Shown here one piece after another: positions 9,227-18,725 of a DNA stretch of 61,055 nt; within the stretch, counting starts at the first letter, position 1; each line of letters begins with the position of its first letter. Origin of the DNA: Gemmatimonadota bacterium (GTDB lineage Bacteria; Gemmatimonadota; Gemmatimonadetes; Gemmatimonadales; Gemmatimonadaceae); assembly GCA_031127085.1 (NCBI GenBank), contig JARIEY010000002.1:1-61055 (forward strand), in the 5' to 3' direction. The notes beneath the pieces were generated by a model. That model was given only the letters and a program-made list of their open reading frames with translations, searched no databases and had not been told where the DNA came from. Both the position numbers and the translations under genes were made by a program.

Positions 9227-9345
9227 GCACTCCTCCGGTTGGCTTCTGCCGGGGAGACGTCCGAGATCGCATTTCTTGCACACGGCCCCATTGCACCCTG
9301 TGAACCGGCGCGTGAACCGCCGAGTGAGCCGGCCCGCGAGAACCG

Positions 9346-10230
9346 CTATTCCGGCGGGGCCGGACTCCGCTTGACCGAGCGCTCGAGCACGCGCACCGAC
9401 AGCAGGTTCTGGTCGGCGCGGTTCACGGTCTCCTGCACCGATTCTCCCGGACGACGCGCACTCCATCCCAGCGAGAAGGGCACCGGCGCTGTCCGGATCG
9501 CTGCCAGTTGAAGGCGCCGGGCAACCATCTCGACCGCGTCCTCATCGGCGGGATTGAGCACCAACAGGAACTCGTCACCCCCCAGCCGGATCACCGGCTC
9601 TTCCGCGCGCACCTGCCGCATCAGGAACCGGCTCATGCGCACCAGGGTCGTGTCGCCCATCGCATGCCCGTGCTGGTCGTTGTACTGCTTGAAGTGATCA
9701 ATGTCGATGAAGATGCAGCCAAACGGGGACTCGGCACTCTCGAGTTCCGGTTCGATCTGCTCGAGATACCGCCGGTTGTAGCAGCCGGTCAGCGGATCAC
9801 GGACGCTCTGTTCCCGCAGCGCGTCTTCCTGGCGCTTGCGGTCGGTGATGTCCACCAGAATGCCGTGATAGAACACCTCCCCTGTCTCCGGGTCGGTGCA
9901 CGAATAGCTGCTGTCGAGGACCGTGCGCACGGCGCCGTCGGGGCGCACGATCTCAATCTCGAAATCCCGCACAAAGCCGGAGGCATCGAGAATGTCGAGT
10001 TCCTCCATGCGCCGCTTGGGATCGGCAATCATATCGGACAGCGAGTAGCTGCGCAGATCCTCCATCGTGCGAACCCCAAGCATCGCCAAGAACGCGGGGT
10101 TCGCATCCACCACCTCACCACGCGCGTTCGTGATGTAGAACGATTCGCGCAACTGTTCGACGAGCGCACCGAGCATTTCAGCGCTCCGGAGCGACCGGTA
10201 GCGAAGGGCGGCAGGCGTAAGAGAGGTCAT
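9346..10230 (-). CDS. PAS-GGDEF diguanylate cyclase
   Basis: The 294-residue product has a PAS domain with PAC tail (about 25-140: ESFYITNARGEVVDANPAFLAMLG; ending GILVDITDRKRQEDALRE) and a GGDEF domain (about 145-285) with an intact GGDEF at 217-221 and FIDIDHFKQYNDQHGH for metal and substrate binding. These synthesise cyclic di-GMP from GTP. The inhibitory RxxD site expected five residues before GGDEF reads RAEE, so product inhibition may be weak. No membrane segment is seen. Its start overlaps the HD-GYP gene's stop by four bases, pairing synthesis and breakdown enzymes in one operon. Confidence 0.93.
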   Translation of the reverse strand: MTSLTPAALRYRSLRSAEMLGALVEQLRESFYITNARGEVVDANPAFLAMLGVRTMEDLRSYSLSDMIADPKRRMEELDILDASGFVRDFEIEIVRPDGAVRTVLDSSYSCTDPETGEVFYHGILVDITDRKRQEDALREQSVRDPLTGCYNRRYLEQIEPELESAESPFGCIFIDIDHFKQYNDQHGHAMGDTTLVRMSRFLMRQVRAEEPVIRLGGDEFLLVLNPADEDAVEMVARRLQLAAIRTAPVPFSLGWSARRPGESVQETVNRADQNLLSVRVLERSVKRSPAPPE

Positions 10231-11522
10231 GGCGACGGCACCGGAGATGATTCGGTCGATCCAGTCGAAGGCCCGTTCGCGGCTCCACCACTTGGGGCGG
10301 CCTCGCCGGGGGCTGGCGCGGATGCCGCGGCGGCGGCCGCCGCCTCGGTGTACTGCGGGAGCGGCGTCTTGTCATCCACCACCGCAACGCGCCGTTCCCA
10401 CTGGCCCATCATCTGGATGAAGGCGCGTGCAATGTCTTCCTCGAAGTCCCAGCCGATTCCCTTTTCGATCTGCGCTAGGATGCGGTCAGCTTCCCACGCC
10501 TCGCGATAGGGCCGGTTGGTGCGCAGCGCATCGTACACGTCGCAGATATGCACCAGCTTGCTGGCTTTGTGGCAGTCGCGCTGGAAGTGCCGGTGGGGAT
10601 ACCCACCGCCATTGATCATGATGTGATGCTCGTAGGCCACGGCGGACGCGAGGTCGAGCTGGCGGTCGCTCTCATAGATGATCTTGGCGCCATCCACGGG
10701 ATGCCGGCGCATGATCGCCCATTCATCGTCCGTCAACTTGCCCGGCTTCGTCAGCACTTCCTTGGGAATGCGCACCTTGCCCAGGTCGTGCAGCAACCCG
10801 GCCACGCCGAATCCGCGCACGTCTTTCGGTCCCATGCCCATGTATTCCGACAGCGCCATCGCCAGGACCGACACATTCAGCGAATGGGTGGTGGTGTACT
10901 GGTCGAATTCCTTCAGCTGCAGCAGCGGGATGATGATCTCCTTGTCGCCGTGCATCGCCACCGACAGCGACTTCACCACCGACTCCGCCTCCAGCAGCGG
11001 CAGTTCGCCGCGCACTTCCACCTCATCGTGCAGCCAGCGAATCGTGTCGGCCTCTTCCTGCAGCGAGTAGGCAATGGTCGCCGTGGGCAGCAGCTCGTCA
11101 GGGCGCATCACGCCCTCGGCGCCGCGCACCCCGATCGCCCCGAACTTGATGCTGGTCTTCCGCTCCTGATTGCGCGTCGCTGAGTCGATGAATTGCAGCG
11201 TCAGGCGCGCCAGACACTCGTCGAGGAAGTACTCAAAGTCGTCGCGCGTCACATCGTAGCCGAACTCGAGACGCTGAATCCCTGCGTTGGCCAGCCGCGC
11301 CCCCCAGTCCCACTCCTTCAACTCGCGCAGCGCGATGTTGCCGTACACCACGTCGTATCCCAGAAACGAGAACTGGGGATGCGCATCCGTGGACTGCAGC
11401 GACCGCAGGTGCTCAAACGCACTGTCGATCGCCTTCGTGCGCGCCGGATGGCCGTCCGCGTACAGTGTCATCGTCGACAGCGCCTGGGCGAGTGACGTCA
11501 GAAAACGTGCCGGTTCGCTCAA
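10227..11522 (-). CDS. HD-GYP domain phosphohydrolase
   Basis: The 431-residue product has an N-terminal domain (about 1-110) carrying YADGHPAR at 21-28, a linker, and an HD-GYP domain (about 205-370) with HDLGK at 245-249, EHH at 298-300 and GGYP at 306-309. HD-GYP enzymes hydrolyse cyclic di-GMP. The last 50 residues are Ala/Pro/Ser-rich and probably disordered. The N-terminal domain resembles the start of the HEAT-repeat protein encoded just upstream. Four-base overlaps on both sides (with the HEAT gene and the GGDEF gene) indicate a single coupled operon. Confidence 0.92.
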   Translation of the reverse strand: MSEPARFLTSLAQALSTMTLYADGHPARTKAIDSAFEHLRSLQSTDAHPQFSFLGYDVVYGNIALRELKEWDWGARLANAGIQRLEFGYDVTRDDFEYFLDECLARLTLQFIDSATRNQERKTSIKFGAIGVRGAEGVMRPDELLPTATIAYSLQEEADTIRWLHDEVEVRGELPLLEAESVVKSLSVAMHGDKEIIIPLLQLKEFDQYTTTHSLNVSVLAMALSEYMGMGPKDVRGFGVAGLLHDLGKVRIPKEVLTKPGKLTDDEWAIMRRHPVDGAKIIYESDRQLDLASAVAYEHHIMINGGGYPHRHFQRDCHKASKLVHICDVYDALRTNRPYREAWEADRILAQIEKGIGWDFEEDIARAFIQMMGQWERRVAVVDDKTPLPQYTEAAAAAAASAPAPGEAAPSGGAANGPSTGSTESSPVPSP

Positions 11523-13594
11523 CGCGCGCCCCCGCGCCGCGTCGCCGCGTCGCTGATTTCGGGATCAGAACTCTTGCTGGCCTGCGTCAACACTTCTTTC
11601 GCGGCCGGTTCGGTGCTCCAGTGCGCGGCCAGTCCGGTCAGCGCCGCGAGCATTTCTGGTGACTTCGACGCCAGACTTCGGCGGAACAGCAGCATCTTGC
11701 TGCCGGCCACGCGATTCAACAGCCAATTGAGCGTTTCCATGGATCGATGCCCGGCCAGCGCACGAATCCCAAGCGCGCGCAAGTCGGGCGAAAGCGCCTC
11801 GTCGTTGGCGCGCGCCATCAACACATTGGCCTGCGAAGCGGTGCATCCCTGCATCACCGCCCCAAGCGCCAAACGCACATTCTTCTCTTCGGGATCGGCA
11901 AGCGCGGTCGTGATGGCCTGTTCACGGAACTGCGGCACCTTGATCAGGAGACGCACGGCCTCGCGCCGCACGGCAGCATCCGGATGCCGCGCGAACTCGC
12001 GCGCGTCAAAGCCTTCCGGCCATTGCTCCATGCGGTTGATCGCCGCCAGCAGGTGCTGCACCAGGTTCCAGCGCGATGTGCCGAGTCGTGCGATCAGCAG
12101 CGGCCCCACCTCAGCGCCGATCGACGCGAGCTGCTCCAGCAGCGGTCCGGCCAGCGTATCGCTGGAGCGCGCCAGCGCGGCAATCAGCGGCTCCGATGCC
12201 GCCAGTTTCATGCGCGCCACCATGCGCCCCACGGCGCGCATGTTCACCGGCGCCATCGCCAGCTGCTCCTCCAGCCGCTCCGGCGTCGCCACATGCCGCC
12301 ACAGCGCGTCTTTCATCCACCCGTCGTTCGCCGCATCCAGCAGGTCGAACAGGGGGTTCAGGTCGGGGCGCGCCGTCATCTGGTCCACGGACCGCCAGAC
12401 GGGCTCCCCCAGAACCTCGATCTCAAATCCCATCGCGAGCAACCGCTCCGGCTCGGCCGGAAAACTGTCCTCGCCACGGAACGCCGGCGCCTCCAGCGAC
12501 ATCTTCTCGAGCGCCTTCCGGTAGTTGTCCGGATTCGGATCCTCGAGGTTCCACCCGCTCACCAAGCGATGCACCTGATCGCGCAGCGCGCTGTCGGCCG
12601 CCGGCCGCGCGAGCGGCGCGCCGTCGTCGGCGTGCACCGCCAGTTTCGACAACATACGCACCAGCGAATGCGAGATGGTCTGGTCGGAGGAATCGGCCGC
12701 CGCCTGCACGAGGTCGACCACCGCTTCTACCGCCATACCCTGCGTGGCATCAAGCACGAACTTGCGGCGCTGCGCCACGTCGCCGCCCATCTCCATCAGG
12801 TTGTGCAGGGTATCTGGCTGCAGCGTGGAGACCAGGCGCGAGATGCGCTTCTGCAGCGCCGCCGCTTCCTTCCCTCCCTTCGACTTGAGCTCCTCGGCGA
12901 TCTGCAGGAGATAACCCACCACGACTTGGTCATAGGCCGCGTCGCGCTTGTGATCGTCAATCGCCTTGGCGACCACCACGGGGTCGGCCGAGTCGGCCTG
13001 CTCCAGGGTGTCGTCGTCCAGATCGCTGGCCAGTGCGGCGCGCGCCAACCCGATCCACAGCTGGGCCGCGCGGCTGCGGCTGCCGCGCATCTCGGCCTTG
13101 CCTTCCGCCTCCTCTTCCTCTTCCTCCAGCAACTGCAGCTGCTCAAACGTCAGCGGATACAACCGAATGTGCGGCCATTGCGCCAACACATCGTCATCCT
13201 CGAGCCCCAGCGGACGCGGCCGGCGGCCGGCTTCCACCGCCACCGTGGCCAGCACGTCGGTGACTTCCTCTGCCGAGACGCCCTGGCTGAATTTCACTGC
13301 CCCCAGGTGATGCCGATGCAGACGCAGCGCGAGGTCGCGCAGCACCGGGTTGTTCTCCTCGGTCGCTACGCCCTCGATGATCAACTGGTGTCGCGCCACG
13401 CCCAACGAGAGCGTCGACCGCTCCTGCAACAGCGCGTTGAGCCGGCGCGTGATGAGATCCGCGGCCGAATCCCGCAACGGATGGCCGGACGGATAGATCG
13501 CGTTCTTGTGCAGACCGATCGAAAATTCGATCAGGAAGTCTGACAACTCGCGGGAAAGGGCGGCGGATTCGCCAACCGTCGTGACGCGGCTCAT
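11519..13594 (-). CDS. HEAT-repeat protein with YxxGHPxR N-terminal domain
   Basis: Start placed at the ATG at 13594 (MSRVTTVGES); the open frame extends further upstream without a convincing start. The 691-residue product has an N-terminal domain with YPSGHPLR at 34-41, an acidic segment (LLEEEEEEAEGK), and a long helical C-terminal half with HEAT-like repeats (FARHPDAAVRREAVRLLIKV, LADPEEKNVRLALGAV). No signal peptide or membrane span is seen. It is first in an operon with HD-GYP and GGDEF enzymes and shares the N-terminal motif with the HD-GYP protein, so it is a candidate scaffold for that cyclic-di-GMP module. No defined function is known to me. Confidence 0.8.
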   Translation of the reverse strand: MSRVTTVGESAALSRELSDFLIEFSIGLHKNAIYPSGHPLRDSAADLITRRLNALLQERSTLSLGVARHQLIIEGVATEENNPVLRDLALRLHRHHLGAVKFSQGVSAEEVTDVLATVAVEAGRRPRPLGLEDDDVLAQWPHIRLYPLTFEQLQLLEEEEEEAEGKAEMRGSRSRAAQLWIGLARAALASDLDDDTLEQADSADPVVVAKAIDDHKRDAAYDQVVVGYLLQIAEELKSKGGKEAAALQKRISRLVSTLQPDTLHNLMEMGGDVAQRRKFVLDATQGMAVEAVVDLVQAAADSSDQTISHSLVRMLSKLAVHADDGAPLARPAADSALRDQVHRLVSGWNLEDPNPDNYRKALEKMSLEAPAFRGEDSFPAEPERLLAMGFEIEVLGEPVWRSVDQMTARPDLNPLFDLLDAANDGWMKDALWRHVATPERLEEQLAMAPVNMRAVGRMVARMKLAASEPLIAALARSSDTLAGPLLEQLASIGAEVGPLLIARLGTSRWNLVQHLLAAINRMEQWPEGFDAREFARHPDAAVRREAVRLLIKVPQFREQAITTALADPEEKNVRLALGAVMQGCTASQANVLMARANDEALSPDLRALGIRALAGHRSMETLNWLLNRVAGSKMLLFRRSLASKSPEMLAALTGLAAHWSTEPAAKEVLTQASKSSDPEISDAATRRGGAR

Positions 13595-13728
13595 CACAGC
13601 GGAATATGTGCCCCGGCCAGAGAGCGTGGAAGGACTCGCGGCGTCGCACCCCCGTCGCCGCCCGGCTAGCTTTAGCGACGTCGCCCCATTTTGCGCATCA
13701 CCCACCCCAGTAGCCGGAGTCTCGGCCC

Positions 13729-15741
13729 GTGGCCGCTTCCGACGTCCTCGATCTGCTCGCCATCAATACCGTTCGCACGCTCGCCATGGATGCGGTGCAA
13801 GCCGCCGACTCGGGGCACCCCGGGACTCCCATGGCGCTGGCCCCGCTGACCTACGCGCTCTTCACGCGCCATCTGCGGCATGCGCCGTCCAATCCCCAGT
13901 GGCAGGATCGCGATCGGTTCGTGCTCTCCGCCGGCCACGCCTCCATGCTGCTCTACGGCACGCTCTTCATGTCGGGGTATGAGCTCACGCTCGACGACCT
14001 GAAGCAGTTCCGGCAGTGGAATAGCAAGACCCCCGGACATCCCGAGGTGGGACATACCCCCGGCGTCGAAACAACCACCGGCCCGCTGGGGCAGGGCATC
14101 GCCAACGCCGTGGGCCTCGCGCTCGCCGAGCGGTCACTGGCCGCAGCCTTCAACCAGCCCGGACACGAGGTCATCAACCACTACACGTGGTTCGTTGCCG
14201 GTGATGGGTGCCTGATGGAAGGCATTTCGCATGAAGCCGCGTCGTTTGCCGGGCACCAAAAGCTCGGGAAGCTCATCGGCTTCTTCGACGACAACAGCAT
14301 CACCATTGACGGCCGCACCGACCTGACCTGCAGCGACGATACCGCCCGCCGCTTCGAAGCGTACGGCTGGCAGGTGCTGCACATCGCCGATGTGAACGAT
14401 CTCGCCGCCATCGACGCGGCCGTCGCCGCCGCCAAGGCCGACACGCAGCGCCCCACGCTGGTGATCACCAAGAGCATCATCGGATTCGGCGCCCCAAATC
14501 GCGCCGGCACCTCCAAGGCCCACGGCGAGCCGCTGGGCAAGGACGAGATCGCCCTCGCCAAGCAGGCGCTCGGCTGGCCGCACACCGAACCGTTCGTCGT
14601 TCCCGAGGACGGGCTCGCGCATTGGCGCGCGCAGATCGCCGCGCACGGCGAGGCTGCGCAGCGGGAGTGGATGCAGCGCTTCGCCGCCTTCGCCAAAGCG
14701 CACCCCGCTGCGGCCAAGGAACTCGGCCGACGCTGGCACGGCGACCTGCCCGTCAACTGGAGCAGCCACCTCCCGATCTTTGATGCGACCAGCGGGAGCG
14801 TCGCCAGCCGCGCGGCGAGCGGTACCGTGATCAACGCCATCGCGCCGCACGTCCCCGAACTGCTGGGCGGCTCGGCCGACCTCGCGGGCTCAAACCTCAC
14901 CGTTGTGAAGGGCGCCGCCGGTGTGAGCGCGGAACATCCCGAAGGACGCAACCTGTTCTTCGGCATCCGCGAACACGCCATGGGGGCCATCATGAACGGG
15001 ATGGCGCTTCATGGCGGCTTCATCCCATACGGCGGCACCTTCCTGGTCTTTGCCGACTATATGCGCCCCGCCATACGTCTGGCGGCCCTGATGAAGCAGC
15101 GCGTGATCTACGTCTTTACGCACGATTCGATCGGTTTGGGCGAAGACGGCCCCACCCATCAGCCCATCGAACACGTGACGTCTCTGCGGTGCATTCCCAA
15201 CGTGTTGGTGTTGCGCCCGGCCGATGCTGGTGAGGTTACCGAGGCGTGGCGCGTCGCGCTGGAACACAAGACGGGACCAGTGGCACTCGTCCTCTCGCGT
15301 CAGAAGCTGCCGTTCATCGATCGCACCGCACGCGCGGCCGCCGCCCACGTGGCGCGCGGCGCCTACGTGCTCGGCGATACGCTCGATGGCACCGCGCCCA
15401 AGGCGATGATTCTCGCCACGGGATCTGAGGTCGCCATTGCGCTTGCCGCGCAGCAGCAGCTCGCCACCGCCGGCGTCCCCACGCGGGTGGTCAGCGTGCC
15501 GTCGCTCGAACTGTTCGCCGCCCAAACGCGCGAATGGCAGGACACCGTACTGCCGGCCGGCATTCCACGCGTCGCCATTGAGGCCGGCCATCCGATGAGT
15601 TGGTACCGGTGGGTCGGATCGAACGGCACGGTTATCGGCATCGAGAGCTTCGGGGCCTCGGCGCCAGCCCCAAAGCTCTATACGGAGTTCGGACTGACCG
15701 CGGAGAAAGTCAGCGAAGCCGTCAAAGCGTTGCTGGCCTAG
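13729..15741 (+). CDS. tkt: transketolase
   Basis: The 670-residue product matches transketolase along its length: DSGHPGTPMALAP near the start, the thiamine-diphosphate motif GDGCLMEG...DDNSI (about 160-190), ITKSIIGFGAPNRAGTSKAHGEPLG, FFGIREHAMGAIMNGMALHGG, DSIGLGEDGPTHQPIEH and the C-terminal ATGSEVAIAL. It interconverts sugar phosphates in the pentose phosphate pathway by two-carbon transfer. The start is GTG, with a GGAG about ten bases upstream. It is transcribed away from the HEAT operon and ends before a strong hairpin, so it is probably monocistronic. Confidence 0.97.
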   Translation: MAASDVLDLLAINTVRTLAMDAVQAADSGHPGTPMALAPLTYALFTRHLRHAPSNPQWQDRDRFVLSAGHASMLLYGTLFMSGYELTLDDLKQFRQWNSKTPGHPEVGHTPGVETTTGPLGQGIANAVGLALAERSLAAAFNQPGHEVINHYTWFVAGDGCLMEGISHEAASFAGHQKLGKLIGFFDDNSITIDGRTDLTCSDDTARRFEAYGWQVLHIADVNDLAAIDAAVAAAKADTQRPTLVITKSIIGFGAPNRAGTSKAHGEPLGKDEIALAKQALGWPHTEPFVVPEDGLAHWRAQIAAHGEAAQREWMQRFAAFAKAHPAAAKELGRRWHGDLPVNWSSHLPIFDATSGSVASRAASGTVINAIAPHVPELLGGSADLAGSNLTVVKGAAGVSAEHPEGRNLFFGIREHAMGAIMNGMALHGGFIPYGGTFLVFADYMRPAIRLAALMKQRVIYVFTHDSIGLGEDGPTHQPIEHVTSLRCIPNVLVLRPADAGEVTEAWRVALEHKTGPVALVLSRQKLPFIDRTARAAAAHVARGAYVLGDTLDGTAPKAMILATGSEVAIALAAQQQLATAGVPTRVVSVPSLELFAAQTREWQDTVLPAGIPRVAIEAGHPMSWYRWVGSNGTVIGIESFGASAPAPKLYTEFGLTAEKVSEAVKALLA

Positions 15742-15773
15742 CCAAACGGCCGGCGCGGTGCGCGGCGCAGACA

Positions 15774-15808
15774 CGACAGCGGGCCCCGGAACTCGGGGCC
15801 CGCTGTCG
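15774..15808 (+). terminator. strong hairpin terminator after tkt
   Basis: A perfect 14-bp stem (15774-15787 with 15795-15808) and a 7-base loop, followed by TTTCCC. It lies between the convergent tkt and plug-domain genes and could stop transcription from both sides. Confidence 0.8.
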
Positions 15809-15867
15809 TTTCCCCCGGGCACGCCGGCCTCGCGGTCACCCGCACACGAGTCGGCGCTCCGCCCGGT

Positions 15868-16701
15868 CTACCGAATCGTTCCGTCCTTCGTCCAGATGAT
15901 CACCATCCCGCACTGCCGGTTCGTGCCGCTGAACTGCGCCGGCACCCCCGACGGTCCCGCATACACCTCGATGCCGGCAATCTCGGACGGACGCGGCAAC
16001 AGTTCGACATCCACCTCGGCTGGCATCGGCACATGGTCGACCACCACCTGCGTGGCACACGCGCCAGCCCCCGTGGCGGTCAGCATGTTGCCCTGATCGC
16101 GACGGTTCTGCAGCGACGTCACACCGGTCGCGTCGTTGCGCACCACCGACAGTTCCGTAAACGTCCGCAGGAGCGTCCCCACGTCGATGGACCCCCGCCG
16201 TTCGATCTCGGCCAGGGTCATAAAACGCCCAACGCCCAGTTGGCGACGACGCTCGAACTCCATCATCGTCCGTGACTCGCGCCGTTCGGTGATGCGCACC
16301 GTGTCCAGCTTGCCGGCCGTCAGGCGCTGGAGCGAGTACATGAGCTTCGTCGTGTCCCCAGCCGTCACCGATACCACTGACGCGATGGGACTGTATCCGA
16401 ATTTCCGAAGCATGAGGATGTACGTCCCCATCTTCACATCGGTGATCCGGAACCGCCCCTGTCCGTTGGTGGTGATCTTGACGGGCGTCCGCAGGATCCC
16501 GATCTCCGCAGCCGCCATAGGCGCCAGGGCGGAGTCAGTGACCAGTCCGTCGATCACCCCCAGTTGCGCCGCCACAGGATCTGCTGGCTTGGACTTGGCG
16601 GCGCCGGAGGGGAGCGTGCGCGCGCGCTGCTGCGCCGTCGCTGGGACAGCGACGCCGAGCAATGCGGCAAAAAGAACGAGTTGTCTGATGGCAGGACGCA
16701 T
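15868..16701 (-). CDS. carboxypeptidase-regulatory / TonB-plug domain protein without barrel
   Basis: The 277-residue exported product (signal peptide ending ATAQ) has a carboxypeptidase-regulatory-like beta-sandwich (about 48-130: IDGLVTDSALAPMAAAEIGI, GRFRITDVKMGTYILMLRKFGY) and then a segment like a TonB-dependent receptor plug (RRGSIDVGTLLRTF..., CATQVVVDHVPMP, IAGIEVYAGPSGVPAQF), ending CGMVIIWTKDG. The beta-barrel of a true receptor is missing, and the clean stop suggests this is the normal form rather than a truncation. I know such short proteins mainly from Gemmatimonadota-like genomes. Function unknown; it is likely periplasmic. Confidence 0.7.
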   Translation of the reverse strand: MRPAIRQLVLFAALLGVAVPATAQQRARTLPSGAAKSKPADPVAAQLGVIDGLVTDSALAPMAAAEIGILRTPVKITTNGQGRFRITDVKMGTYILMLRKFGYSPIASVVSVTAGDTTKLMYSLQRLTAGKLDTVRITERRESRTMMEFERRRQLGVGRFMTLAEIERRGSIDVGTLLRTFTELSVVRNDATGVTSLQNRRDQGNMLTATGAGACATQVVVDHVPMPAEVDVELLPRPSEIAGIEVYAGPSGVPAQFSGTNRQCGMVIIWTKDGTIR

Positions 16702-16795
16702 GATCAGGAAATCTCTCTCATGTCGCCTCTACCGTCCACGGGGCGCGCAAGTTCCCCCGTGGCGAATCACGCGGCGGGAAACCGCCCACCCGGAG

Positions 16796-17323
16796 CTACT
16801 GGAGGTGATCCACCAAACGCCCGCTCGTCATCCGCAGGCGTTGCGACAGGAGCCGGGCCAGTACCCGCAGGATCTTCGCCGCCAGCGCGGGATGCTGGTC
16901 CTCCATGTCGTTGAACGAATCCTCATCCAGGATCAGCAGCGTGCTGTACACCTTGGCGACCGCGGTTGAGGAGCGTGGACCGCCGTCCATCAGAGACAGT
17001 TCACCAAACGTCTTGCCGCGATTGAGCGTGACCACGACGTGCCGGTCGCCGTGGGTGTCTTCCTTGAGAATGTCGATCTTCCCATCGGCGAGGATGGTCA
17101 GGAAGTGCTCGTGCTCTCCCTCGGAGAAGATCCGCACGTCCTTGTCCGCGTACATGACGCGGATATACCGGGCCAGGAGCGACAAGTTGCGCTGGTCCAA
17201 ATCGTTCGCCCACGACGTCTCCTCCAGCATCTGGAGGATCATCGTCTGTGCGGGATCCGGCGCCGCCGGCGGGGCCGGGGCGACCGAATCGGCCGTCGTT
17301 GTTGCCTGGATCTTCGGGACCAT
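16796..17323 (-). CDS. cyclic nucleotide-binding domain protein
   Basis: Start set at the ATG at 17323, preceded by a GGAGG site; the open frame continues upstream without support. The 175-residue product has an Ala/Pro-rich start, then a cNMP-binding fold (about 40-165) with DVRIFSEGEHEHFLTILADGKIDIL and the phosphate-binding cassette GKTFGELSLMDGGPRSSTAVA. The last helix (ALAAKILRVLARLLSQRLR) follows directly. There is no DNA-binding helix-turn-helix, so it is not a Crp-type regulator; it may act as a stand-alone sensor or bind another protein. The ligand cannot be told from sequence. Confidence 0.85.
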   Translation of the reverse strand: MVPKIQATTTADSVAPAPPAAPDPAQTMILQMLEETSWANDLDQRNLSLLARYIRVMYADKDVRIFSEGEHEHFLTILADGKIDILKEDTHGDRHVVVTLNRGKTFGELSLMDGGPRSSTAVAKVYSTLLILDEDSFNDMEDQHPALAAKILRVLARLLSQRLRMTSGRLVDHLQ

Positions 17324-17364
17324 GAACCCTCCAATTCTTGAGGATCGGCCCCTGACGGCCCGCA

Positions 17365-18618
17365 CTACAATTGCCGCAGCTCGTGAATGCGACCCAGTGT
17401 CCGCAGCGCGGTGTTTCTGGCGAAGATCACCGCCACCACAACCAGCGTCGCGCATCCGCCAAACACAACGGATGGGACGGTGCCAAAGACCTGCGCCGTC
17501 ACCCCCGACTCAAACATGCCAATCTCGTTGGACGACCCAACGAACACGCTGTTGACCGATGAGACGCGGCCATACAGGTGCTGCGGCGTGAGGGTCTGGA
17601 GCAGGTTCGAGCGTATCGACACACTCACCATATCGGAGGCGCCGGCCAGCGCCAACATGGCCACCGACAGCCAGAACGACGTCGAGAGGCCAAAACCGAT
17701 CGTGAAGATCCCGAACCCGCAGACGGCCAACGCCAGCGTGCGCCCAGCGCGCTGAAAGGGCGGTCGGTGCACGATGATCATCGACGTCACCACGGCGCCG
17801 ACGGCCGGCGCCGCGCGCAGGAGGCCAAGCCCTTGCGGCCCCACCTTCAGGATCTCGTCGGCGAACACGGGCAACAACGCCGTGGCGCCGCCAAAGAAGA
17901 CAGAAAAGAGATCCAGCGAGAGCGCGCTCAACAGAATGGGCTCGCGAAAAACGAACCGGATGCCACTGGCCAAGCTCTCACCCAGATCGTTGGTGTGATC
18001 GCGGTCAATGACGCTGCGATGCCGAATCGAGGCGATCGCCAGAAAGCCGATCACGATCAGCGCCACGTCGCCGGAATAGGCCGCCGTGGTCCCGCCCACG
18101 GCGTACAGCACGCCACCGACCGCCGGGCCAATGACCGACGCCAGCTGCCAGGCGCCGCTGCGCCACGTCACCGCGTTGTGAAAGAGCTCCCGCGGCACCA
18201 GTTCCTGGCTGAGCGCCTGCCGCGCGGGCTGCAGGAAGCTGCGCGCCACGCCGCTCACCACGATCGTCACGTAGATCAACGTGGTCACTCGGCGAGGGGC
18301 GTTCGGCAGCGCCAGCGGGAGCAGCAACAGGGCCACCGAGCAGGCCACCAACACCGACAGGGCAATCAGGGCCACCTGGCGACGGTCGTGCCGGTCCGCC
18401 ACGTGCCCAGCATACAGGGCGAACGTGATGAACGGCAGCGCCTCCGCCAAGCCAATGAGTCCCAACGCCAGCTTGTCGTGGGTCAGCTCGTAGATCTGCC
18501 ACCCCACCACGGTCCCCTGGATCTGCACCGCCATCGTGAACGCCAGCAGCGCCACCATATAGCGGCGGAAGTTCGGGTGCTGCAGCGCGGCGTAGGGGCC
18601 CGTGGGCGTGGAAGCCAT
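17365..18618 (-). CDS. MFS transporter (MFS_3/EntS-like exporter family)
   Basis: Start set at the ATG at 18618 (MASTPTGPYAALQHPNFRRY); the upstream extension of the frame has no membrane or start features. The 417-residue product has about twelve hydrophobic segments, with the family motif GHVADRHDRRQVA between the second and third. Family resemblance is to the MFS_3 group (enterobactin exporter EntS, macrolide-efflux-like proteins). Substrate unknown. A TATTCT hexamer ends seven bases upstream of the ATG, so the transcript may be leaderless. It is separate from the cNMP gene by 41 bases and divergent from the zinc peptidase gene. Confidence 0.85.
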   Translation of the reverse strand: MASTPTGPYAALQHPNFRRYMVALLAFTMAVQIQGTVVGWQIYELTHDKLALGLIGLAEALPFITFALYAGHVADRHDRRQVALIALSVLVACSVALLLLPLALPNAPRRVTTLIYVTIVVSGVARSFLQPARQALSQELVPRELFHNAVTWRSGAWQLASVIGPAVGGVLYAVGGTTAAYSGDVALIVIGFLAIASIRHRSVIDRDHTNDLGESLASGIRFVFREPILLSALSLDLFSVFFGGATALLPVFADEILKVGPQGLGLLRAAPAVGAVVTSMIIVHRPPFQRAGRTLALAVCGFGIFTIGFGLSTSFWLSVAMLALAGASDMVSVSIRSNLLQTLTPQHLYGRVSSVNSVFVGSSNEIGMFESGVTAQVFGTVPSVVFGGCATLVVVAVIFARNTALRTLGRIHELRQL

Positions 18619-18625
18619 GCGGGGA

Positions 18626-18631
18626 AGAATA
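18626..18631 (-). promoter_or_regulatory. -10-like element close to the MFS start
   Basis: TATTCT (on the minus strand) ends seven bases before the ATG at 18618 and no Shine-Dalgarno sequence lies between. Spacing is what a leaderless mRNA would show. The -35 is not convincing. Confidence 0.4.
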
Positions 18632-18725
18632 GCAGGAGCTTCTTTCCCGGCGCACACCGTCCGGGTGCCCCCTCGCGGGCGCTTCCCTTGCACTTGGCCG
18701 AGTGAGGCCGTACCCTCTGACCCCA

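Noticed and set aside
11747-13543. Long plus-strand open frame (about 600 codons) opposite the HEAT-repeat gene
   Set aside because: Arg/His/Gln-rich translation without domains, and the minus-strand frame has recognisable repeats and operon overlaps. It is a high-GC shadow.
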